Source of the DNA: Heterostelium multicystogenum
Lineage: Eukaryota > Evosea > Eumycetozoa > Acytosteliales > Acytosteliaceae
NCBI GenBank assembly: GCA_003667245.1
Contig: RCNN01000050.1
Coordinates: forward strand, 1-64,000
Direction of reading: 5' to 3'
Length of the DNA: 64,000 nucleotides
The notes below the pieces were generated by a model. That model was not told where the DNA came from. It did not search any database and saw only the letters and a list, made by a program, of their open reading frames with translations. A program made the position numbers and the translations under genes. This document shows, in pieces, positions 12,129-20,963 of this stretch (positions are counted from its first letter, which is position 1; each line of letters begins with the position of its first letter).

Positions 12129-12749
12129 TTATTCTTGATATTTTACAAAAAAGGTGATGATTGCTCCACCTATATTAAATGCTATGCTAACTATGATAAC
12201 TGCCCATCCCACATCTGGATTCGCTCTGGTGTGTGGAGAAGTATAGATAAATGATTTCTGGTCTGGGTAGTTACACTCGTCAAAGTTTGCAAGACAGTCT
12301 TTTCTTTTTGCTGCGGGAAGCGCAGTAAAAGACTAGCATTGCCACCATGGAAAACACTGCTGTCACAATAGCAATGATTCTGATGACCATGTTGAAAGGG
12401 AAGCTAAATTTATTGAGTGCACCTGCAAATGAGAGTCCTATAGCAAGTAGCAGCACGGTCTGTCCTACCCACGCCATAATAACAAAGGACACCGATGCTT
12501 GGTAGATGTTTCTTTCGTTTTTGTCGATGTTCATAGATGTCCCAATTGGACACGCCATTGTAAACAATATTGCCATTCTCGTAGATTACAATTCTCTCTT
12601 CATTAAACTTTTGTCCAAAGCATTCGATTTCCTCCGTGATCGTCATCGGTATAAAAGTACCAGAACGACGAGAATGAAACGATCAGTAGCAACCATGTCA
12701 ACCCGAACAATACCAAAGAAACTATTTTAATTCTAAATGAATTGGACAT
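12129..12749 (-). CDS. Four-transmembrane-segment protein of unknown function, frameshifted
   Basis: The start at 12749 gives MSNSFRIKIV followed by a first hydrophobic helix (LVLFGLTWLLLIVSFSSFWYF). An extracellular loop follows (EEIECFGQKFNEERIVIYEN). Helix two is around SFVIMAWVGQTVLLLAIGLSF, helix three around MVIRIIAIVTAVFSMVAMLVFY, then a basic loop and a Cys-containing stretch (KDCLANFDECNYPDQKSF). Helix four is VGWAVIIVSIAFNIGGAII, just before the stop at 12129-12131. The topology resembles claudin/PMP22-type tetraspanning proteins, but I see no diagnostic motif and do not assign a family. Three frame changes (about 12635, 12560 and 12305) break the ORF. Because hydrophobic segments resume in perfect register on each side, I treat them as base errors rather than introns. 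Confidence 0.6.
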
Positions 12750-14291
12750 TGTATTTATTCTAGAATCTTGAGTAAAAGATAAAGGAAGTATAGAATAACA
12801 AAATGAAATAACTTCAAAAGGAATGTATGTATTGTTTGATGTAAAGGTAGAATTTAATTATTTATTTAGTTTGATTGTTAATAGTTCAATTAAATTAAAT
12901 AACTTCATTTATTATTGTTAACAATATCAAATAAGATAATAGAATATATAATAGAATAGTCTGATTTCCAATCCATTTGTTTCGTTCTATTTTATTATTT
13001 TGGGTTGGATAGTAATGATTATTATGATGATGATGATGTTGTTGTTTTAATTGTCTACCCATAAGCAACAACAAACAACAACAACAACAACAACAATCAA
13101 AATGTATTCTATCAAAAAGTTATATCTATCTATCATCACCTTGTGTGTTAACTATAAAAAATCACTTGACATTCAATTACATAATAATGTGGGAGTGGTG
13201 TATATATTGTTATATCATCTATTTATATATTCCCATTTCATTATTAATTAATAATGGTTTAAAAAATATACATTTAAATCGATCGATTAATTAATTATAT
13301 TCAAACCTATAAACATACTTTCGAATATTACTATCTAAGCAATCGAATGCAACTACTGATTGAATTAAAAAGGCTTAGAATCTATAGATATCTCGTAGTA
13401 ATCATTCTAATTTATAGAAGTCTTGGTCCGGGTGAGTAGTTATGTAGTGATCGATTTTGACCTGTACCTTCCCATATGCAAATGGCAAACACTGTTTTGA
13501 TGAACATTTTCGTTATTAAAGTTGTGTGCACCAACTAACCTTTCAATGGTAAACAATACAACCTATGAAATATTAAAAAAGGTCAACAATTTGCGGTTAG
13601 TTGGTAACCTAGTATTTTAAGATTGGTCGAGGAGCAGATCATTTCTTTTTTTAGTACTCGTAACAAAGTTCACGTATTAATCTTGAATTCCCAATATCAT
13701 AAAATTTGGGAAACTCAAACTAACTCACACTCTTATGAAGTCAATTAATTGAATAGGTTGTTTTGTTTGGTGGTAAAAAGTAAGTTGTTTTTTATTATTC
13801 TCTTATTATTATTATTAATATTTTTCTATTCTTTCATACATAAATTTATTCATTCAATTTCAAAATTAAATTGTTTATAAATTAAAAATTAAATTTGCAG
13901 CACCTGCAAATCAACACCCAACATGTTTCATATGAACATATTATAATCAATAATAATAATATTAAAACTAAATAATAATCAATACTAATAAATAAGAAAT
14001 ATCAATCAATTCTAATTATCTTACTTTTTAAAAGATAAAGATAAATTTAAAGATTAAGATAAATAAACTGTTTATGGTACAACATCCTAGATATTCTAAG
14101 CTGTTATGTTAAATATTATTTATTATTATTATTTTCTATTTGTTTAATTTGTATTAATACATTATAGTTTATATATTATTTATATATTAAAACGGTTACT
14201 TTGTTTAAATTTGTTTTATTTGTACATAGATATTTTAATATATTAGAATTATTAATTTATAATTGTATTTTGTTTTGTTATATTTATAAAT
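12750..14291. other. Divergent intergenic region with a paired inverted repeat
   Basis: About 1.5 kb lies between two divergent genes. It contains a CAA-triplet tract (about 13065-13098), one match to the dictyostelid Pol III upstream element consensus ACCCATAA at 13057-13064, and a less AT-rich block (about 13420-13640) with an 11-bp inverted repeat. No coding sequence is supported. Confidence 0.5.
13530..13605. repeat. 11-bp perfect inverted repeat, 54-nt spacer
   Basis: ACCAACTAACC at 13530-13540 is the exact reverse complement of GGTTAGTTGGT at 13595-13605. It sits in an intergenic segment that is richer in G and C than its surroundings. It could form a stem in an RNA or be a binding-site palindrome; neither is shown. 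Confidence 0.6.
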
Positions 14292-15555
14292 ATGTCAGCA
14301 GTTGGGCGTCAATTGGATAGTAGTGAGTATGTCTCTGTGCGGTTCATTGTCAATGCAAAGTCACAATGTGTCTTAAAGTTAAAGTCGACAGACACCTTTA
14401 GAGGTGTTAGTCGAACATTTACAGAGAATAGACCAAAAGAATTAGGAACACTTCCAGAGTTTCCATTGTTTGCATATATATACTCTGGAAAGCTATTTAA
14501 TGATGAAAGTACAATAAGAGATTTGGAGTTGACACAGAGTAAGCAACCGTATAATGTTCAAGTCATAGTTTAGAGATGCAGAGAAACACAAGCTCCAAAT
14601 GGAGAGGAACTTTTCATCTCCCATATTGAGAGCAATGCAAGCACAAGAGCAACCATCAACCTCTCCAAACATTGGCTTCAACATCCTTTGACACTAGGTA
14701 TGTTTTTCCAATCATTCATTGAAGGATACTTACTAATGAAGCGACCAAAGTTTATTACATTTCCATGGTTGTGTTTTTGACAATGAAGAGTTTGTGCAAA
14801 TTGAAAATATATTCCGTATGAAACAGGACTCCAATCACACAATATCACTTGGATTTTTTAAATCATTTTATCCATTCATTTTGGAATTATTTGGTGACAA
14901 GACACCCTCATTTGGTTTACTCACGAAGGAGGTGATACCATACAGAATATAACCGTTTACCATTGATCCGGTGACCAACACATCAACAACCACATCCTCA
15001 AACAACTATACATCCTTTTCCAACAGAGAAGCTCAACAAAATACTCCGACTAGTATTGTTCAATCATAATCATATAAATGATGGAGGTGAACAAAATGCG
15101 CCGCTAGATACCAACACCCGCGTAACCAAACAACCAATTCCGTTATAATCTTTTTCCTATTCACATGCGATTCACCAGAGGATGAATGCCCCAATGGCAC
15201 ACTCGACGAGTAAGTATTTAACTACTCTTTGCAATGGAACTGCTCCAAGTTCTGAAATGTACATTCCAAACTTTTACTAAAACTAGGCAACCAATAAGTG
15301 TAAGACGTGGTTGTTGAACAATACCATCCTACTATTTCTAGAAGCCCATTCGATGGCGAGAAGTTCATGAACCTCTACAACCAAGTAAAGTCATACGGCT
15401 GTCAGAACTCAGATAAACTAAGCTGTAGACTCATTGAGCTTCTTCTTCTACCTTCACACAGCCGAGGTCATCCTAACGCAACAGACCAACAACATAGCTG
15501 GCAAACAATAGCGGAATTACAACAGCTGGAAACTCTGACAATCATCCATCACTAG
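14292..15555 (+). CDS. Ubiquitin-like-domain protein, disrupted reading frame
   Basis: The first segment (14292-14573) reads as a ubiquitin-like fold: VSVRFIVNAKSQCVLKLKST, then FAYIYSGKLFNDESTIRDLEL and a final strand PYNVQVIV. The I-x-S-G-K-x-L-x-D-x-x-T-I-x-x-L pattern is typical of Ubl domains. Immediately downstream the frame shifts: RDAEKHKLQMERNFSSP, then HPLTLGMFFQSFIEGYLL and DNEEFVQIENIFRMKQ, then SFYPFILELFGD. A Ser/Thr/Asn-rich part follows and, after a probable intron (about 15209-15340), a last exon SPFDGEKFMNLYNQVKSYG ending at 15555. At least four frame changes are needed, so it may be a pseudogene or an error-laden gene. No GG terminus follows the Ubl, so it is not a processed modifier. 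The C-terminal part is not recognised. Confidence 0.45.
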
Positions 15556-16391
15556 ATCAGAATCTATAACAATAAATATATATATATTTTAACCTCACTT
15601 CCCAATTGCGATTGGAATAAAAAAAATAGAAAAAACAATAAAAAACAATTAATAATAATTTTAAATTTATAATATTGTTAATAAGTAGTAGAATTACCTT
15701 AACAATATTTAAGAATGACTAACTTAACATATCTACTACTTTAAAATATGTCCTCACATTCCCACTTCCGAATTCAATATCTCTTTATTTTACAATAGAG
15801 AATAATAATGTAGTATTAAATACTCACCTTCTCAATACCATATGTTTGCACTATCAACTACCACCAATTCTACCACCACCCTCCTCACCAAAAGAAAATC
15901 AATCAATCCTATCAATCAAAATAACATATTATTGGTCACCCACATTAAAAAACAAAAATAATTCACTCTAATGTGATCTATTAACACACTTACCATCAAA
16001 TAATTTCCATCAATTTATAGGTTAAAATGGAAATTAATATAACACATGTATCCTTTTCACCTTGTAGGTGAAAACAATATTGGAAGCACCTGATGTTATT
16101 ATTGTTGTTGCTGTTGGTGTTGTTTAATTGGCTTAGAATATGGCTAATTAAATAAAGTCAAATTAAACATCTATACATACAAATATAAATATTTATAAAT
16201 AAACAAATTAACTTCTTCCATATTGACATTCACCATTAAATTTTGTTTATTTAAGCCTTTTCATACCAATCTTAAACATTTCAAATTAAACTCCAATACA
16301 ATTAAATCAACCTTACTTAACCTATTTCCTAATAGCTATTATAGAAAATTGATAGCTAATCTAATTATAATAATATTTTAATTATTGGAAA
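15556..16391. other. AT-rich intergenic region
   Basis: Roughly 840 bp of AT-rich DNA lies upstream of the LIM gene with no ORF. A short inverted motif flanks TCACCTTGTAGGTGA (about 16058-16072). Nothing else distinct was seen. Confidence 0.5.
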
Positions 16392-18569
16392 ATGCCAATG
16401 CTTTATACCTGTAGAAAATGTCAAACAAGAGTTGAAGGAGAATCCATTAAAGTTTTTGGATTCCACTATCATCCCAATTGTTTTGTTTTGTTCGATTGTA
16501 AGATAACATATATACTTTATTATATTAGTATGAAGAGAATACTAACTTTGATAAAAACATAGGTAACAAACATTTGACAGATCAATATTTTGAAATTGAT
16601 AGACTTCCTTATTGTGAGTTGGATTATAAAAAGCCAAGACCAGTCAAGCTACCAACTCTTCCTAAAATCCATATTAAAAAAATCATCCCCAAAAACTGAA
16701 GTGACCACACCTCCTGTCACTCCCAAAAAAACCAGTAACCAATTCAAATCCAATACAAAAATCAACCTACACCACCTCCAGCCCAAGCACCACCCCAAGC
16801 AGCTCCGCTACCATTGTAAATAGCTACCAGTTATCAGATGGAAATAACTTACAAAAGGCAACAACCATCGAACAACATCCAACACCATCTATCACTGAAA
16901 CCAAAATAACGGCTCAAATCCATAGAGAACCAATATCCAAAATCTTCATGTAACCCAAGTATACTCTCCTCACACAGAGACAACTATTGGATCTCCAACA
17001 CTCTACTCAAATAACTCTCAGTCCACTCATACCCATCCAGCTCCAGTCTCGCACATTGAGGTGACCAAAACTACAACCACTACCTACACCATTCCAATTG
17101 ATCAACCTAGAGCTGCCACACAACCACCTGATGAGAAATCAATCCAAGGCTCAATCTTCAGAAAATCATTGGAACGAGCCAGGATCTACTTTTTCGAATA
17201 CAAGACCAAAAGAATCGGGCGACTTCCTAACTGATGAATTCAATAGTATCAAGTTTGACATTGGATTCTCCACTCCATCTTCATATCAACAAACCAAGAC
17301 TGCCACCCATGACCATGATTCAGACTCGTCATCTTCATCTTCATCATCGTCATCTTCATCATGCTCGACTCCATTGCCTGTAAAGCAAACAAACTGTTGA
17401 GGTATTCATTCCAGCACCCAAACAATCTACCATCGAGATCACAGAAGTTCCACAACCACAAAGTGCACCTACTATTGTTGCTGCTATCTCTGAACATCAA
17501 ATCCAATACAATCCAAGCACCGACCACCATAATACGACATACAGTGTAGAAAAGAGTGACTATCACCCACTCCTCCGACAGCAACCAACTCCAATTCAAA
17601 CTATTACCATACCAGCGGAGCAACCAAAAACATATAGCATTGGATACATTGATAGACATGGAAACAATAGCTCTTCCAACTCTTCCCAAAAGACTGGCTC
17701 TATTTACTCTCAGTCCAATGTCTATAAGTTGGACAACACAACTAATCATGGTGACCTCACTGGTCAACAGAAGAGTTACACTGTCAGCTACATTGATGAA
17801 GGTGCAGCACCTCATCATCAACCACCTAGCTTCCCATGCCACAAGTGCTCAAAGGAAATCTGGGGAGCCACGGTCTTCAATGCCCAAGGAGATAAGTTCC
17901 ACCCCAATTGCTTTACTTGCTATATATGCCGCACACAATTGAACGATGCATACTTCCAGAACGAAACTGGCTATCTCTGTGCAGGATGTCAAGTGCTCCT
18001 CAACGATAGGAACAAACAGACCAGACAACAACTTGGACACTGTAACATATGCTACAAGAGATTTACAGCCAATGAAAGTAAGAATATCAATCCTCTTGAG
18101 CTCGACTTATCTTAATATAACTAACATCAAATGACTCCATTTCCAACATAGGCTTCATTGCTATTGACAGTGAGAAGTATCATAAACAATGTTTCAAGTG
18201 TAATGTTTGCAAACAGATAATTACAGGACTAGACTACTCCAGGGACAGAGTTACCTCCTCCATCTCAAACTATTGCTGCTTCAACTGTCTTGACTCTGGA
18301 CGTGCCGATCGTTGTCCAGAGTGTCTCGGTGCCATTGTTGGTGGTGCAAGTATTTTTGCTTTAGGAAAGACTTACCACCCACACTGCTTCAAAGTATGTT
18401 AGATATCATTGTTGTTATTGATCAACTAACTTACCCAAATCATTTGCAAACTTAGTGTTCAAGATGTAAAGTCAATATACCACATGGTACTAAATTCTCA
18501 AGTGATCAAAAACAACCAACCTGTGCATCTTGCAAACCATTACACAATCATGGTTCCCTAGTTGTTTAA
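16392..18569 (+). CDS. Four-LIM-domain protein with long Ser/Thr/Pro-rich linker
   Basis: ATG at 16392 opens directly into a first LIM domain: [26 protein letters not shown], an intron at about 16498-16562, [13 protein letters not shown] and [10 protein letters not shown] linker of more than 350 residues follows, rich in Thr/Pro/Gln with a poly-Ser tract near 17325-17362. Three C-terminal LIM modules follow: [11 protein letters not shown] with [22 protein letters not shown] joined across an intron to [20 protein letters not shown]; and [20 protein letters not shown] plus HPHCFK joined to [11 protein letters not shown]. The stop is TAA at 18567-18569. LIM domains are paired zinc fingers for protein binding, usually at actin or adhesion structures. 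The one-plus-three layout is unlike paxillin, which has four contiguous LIMs. Frame changes near 16680 (a 7-A run), 16950, 17200 and 17395 interrupt the linker. Confidence 0.8.
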
Positions 18570-19212
18570 ACAATGTTAACCAAAATTAAACAACCAATAC
18601 CCCATTAAAATCACCTATACATATAATATAAACAAACCAAACAAACCAAAACAAAACCAAACTAAATTTATATACATCCTATAAGATATAATAATAAACA
18701 GTTAAAAATAAAACTAAATTTTTGATTTTCAATGAATAATTAAATTTAATTAACCAACTAACACACGATTATTATTATTCACACAAATATAATAATAATA
18801 ATAAAATAATAAACACAAATACCAAACAAACAGTCAATCTAATTGACTAATAATAAATGAAGATCTAAAGTCAACTCTAATCCAAACAACCATCTAAACT
18901 AAAAATTTAAAAAATAAATTAAAAATATAAAAATTGAAAAATTTTAGTCACCACAATCCAACCACAGCTCACACCCAAGCAACGCAGTGCACTCGCTCGA
19001 ACGCAACCGCAACAACTCAAGATATCCGTTATCTGTATAGGTTTTCCCAACTTCAATCCTTTAGAAACAATTATCTTTATAACTTTAATTAGTTCATCCT
19101 GCTCCTATATCACCGTTCGACATTGCTCCTGCAATAGACGCGTCCTAAACCACAACTTGCTCTTTACCTCATAAAAATCACATTGTATATCCCTGTAATC
19201 AACCAAACTAAA
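18570..19212. other. Intergenic region with a relatively GC-rich leader before the two-RRM gene
   Basis: The first 370 bp are very AT-rich. From about 18950 to 19205 the sequence is markedly richer in C and G, with CCACAATCC, GCAACGCAGTGCACTCGCTC and GACGCGTCC-like stretches. This probably represents the promoter and 5' untranslated region of a strongly expressed gene. Confidence 0.4.
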
Positions 19213-20588
19213 ATGTCAGCTGATACTACCACCACTGCCGCTGCCCCAGCCACCACCGCCCCAGTTGCTTCACCATCTAAATTATTCGTTGGTAACTTGT
19301 CATTCAGTCTCAAGGAGGCCGATTGACCGAGAAGTTCTCTGCTTATGGTTCAGTGTAAGTTCAACTCTTCAAAACCTTATATATATTTTTATATATTATA
19401 ATTATTATAGTTTTATAGATTATACTATTATTCTTTATATTCTTTATTTCATTCCATTCCTTCATAGAATAGAATATTTGTAGTTTTGAAATTGAATAGA
19501 TAGATACATCTTTAGAAAGAAACAAGATTAGATACATGATTCAACAAACAAAATGAAGTACATAACATTATTATCATTCAACAATATGTTTGTTCTGTTC
19601 AATCAATTCAGTGAAACGAATGATTATTATCAATCAAGAATGTTTATTTCAATTATCTCATAGTTAAAACTATCGAATAAACAAAGAAGCATTTATTACA
19701 ATCATCATCGTATCGATCTATGTTCTTTATTAGATGTTTTATTCAATCTCAAAACTCAAATTAGAAAGAATGTCATCTTTATATAATAGTCTCAATTACC
19801 AACTTATATTATATAACACCTTTGACATCACATATGTTATCGAATTTTTGAATTAATGTGTATCTTATTAAAAAAATAATAGTGTTAGCTCAAGAATTAT
19901 CACTAAGAGAGGATCATCATTGGGATATGGATTCGTCGAAATGGACAGCGAAGCAGCTGCTCAGAAAGCTATTGATGCCCTCAACAAGATCGAAATTGAT
20001 GGTAGAGCCATCAACGTCGAGTTGACCAAGGAAAGAAGCACTGAGCCACGTCAAGTCAGAACAACCACCAAGTCCTCCCGTAAGCCACGTGCTCCACGTA
20101 AGCCAAAGACCAACGGTACCGCCACCACCGACGCTGCTGAGACCACCTCACCAGCTGCTTCCCCAGCTGCCGCTGCTCCAGCCACTGGTGATAAGCCAAA
20201 GAAGCGTCGTGCCGCCAAGGAGAACAACTCCGCTGCCACCACCACCGAGAGAAAGCCACGTGCTGAGAGAGAGAGAAAGCCAGCCACTCCAAAGCAACCA
20301 TCAGACAACACCTTGTACGTCACCAACATCCCATTCTCCGTTGGTAACGACCAATTGTTGGAGATCTTCAAGGAGTACTCTCCAAAGTCTGCCCACATCG
20401 TCTTCCACACCCGTTTCAACAAGTCCAAGGGATTCGGTTTCGTCGAGTTCAACAACTCTGCTGACCAACAAAAGGCTCTTGCCCTCAACAAGAAGGAAGT
20501 CGAAGGTCGTGAGATCTCCGTCAAGATTGCTTTGGTCGGTACTGAAGAGGCCGCTGCTCCAGAGACCACCCCAGCCGCCACCAACTAA
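19213..20588 (+). CDS. Two-RRM RNA-binding protein with basic Ala/Lys-rich linker
   Basis: Exon 1 (19213-19354) encodes an Ala/Thr-rich start and the first RRM beta strand KLFVGNLSF (RNP2). Exon 2 (19883-20588) continues SSRIITKRG, then GYGFVEM (RNP1), INVELTKER, a linker full of KPRAPRKPK and PAA repeats, and a second RRM with LYVTNIPFSV (RNP2) and SKGFGFVEF (RNP1). It ends AAPETTPAATN at TAA. The intron is 528 bp, long for this genome, and joins in phase as GSV-VSSR. One T is missing in exon 1 (GATTGACC for GATTTGACC, near 19322). Third positions are C-rich compared with neighbours, suggesting strong codon selection and high expression. The layout resembles nucleolin/Gbp2-like or nuclear shuttling RRM proteins; a specific ortholog is not assigned. 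Confidence 0.85.
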
Positions 20589-20963
20589 ACTATTTGCCCA
20601 ACTTTGAAACAAAACTTTAAAAAAGTTTGTATATAAAGTTTTGTTTGTTTAAACTTTATATACAAAGAAGCAAAAAAAACAAAAGTAAAAAACAAAACTA
20701 AATAATACACCTTCTCTTTGTATAATATAATTGAATCGGATAGATATTGTTCGTCCTATCATCTTTATCCTTTTGAGCGCACTCCAATCAAACATTGTCT
20801 CTATTTAGTTTGAACAACAAACACTCTTGCCCCCTAAATCAAATGATTCATTTTTGACTTTTTAATTAAGCTTGTTCTTGCATGAATTTGATTTGCCACC
20901 ATCATCATCAGACTGATAAGATAATAATAGTCATACATTCATAATGACCATTGATTGATCAAC
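20589..20963. other. Short intergenic region between the two-RRM gene and COG4
   Basis: About 375 bp in head-to-tail orientation. Apart from the 3' hairpin at 20626-20666 and a CATCATCATCA stretch near 20900 nothing is evident. It must include the two-RRM 3' UTR and the COG4 promoter. Confidence 0.45.
20626..20666. repeat. 16-bp perfect inverted repeat just after the two-RRM gene
   Basis: TTTGTATATAAAGTTT (20626-20641) and AAACTTTATATACAAA (20651-20666) are exact reverse complements separated by 9 bases. The hairpin starts 38 bp after the TAA of the two-RRM gene, so it should lie in the 3' UTR. It may influence 3' end formation or stability, although the arms are almost pure A/T. Confidence 0.8.

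Noticed and set aside
13051..13251. Small Gln/Thr-rich frame starting at a TTG
   Set aside because: It consists of a CAA triplet repeat plus A/T-rich sequence, with no ATG and no conservation signal.
17249..17842. Antisense frame of 197 residues over the LIM gene
   Set aside because: Runs opposite to the Ser-rich linker and LIM region; composition is Cys/Trp-rich noise.
20051..20584. A long antisense reading frame (177 residues) over the two-RRM gene
   Set aside because: It is the mirror of the C-rich codon bias of the real gene; its composition is unlike protein and the sense frame has RNP motifs.
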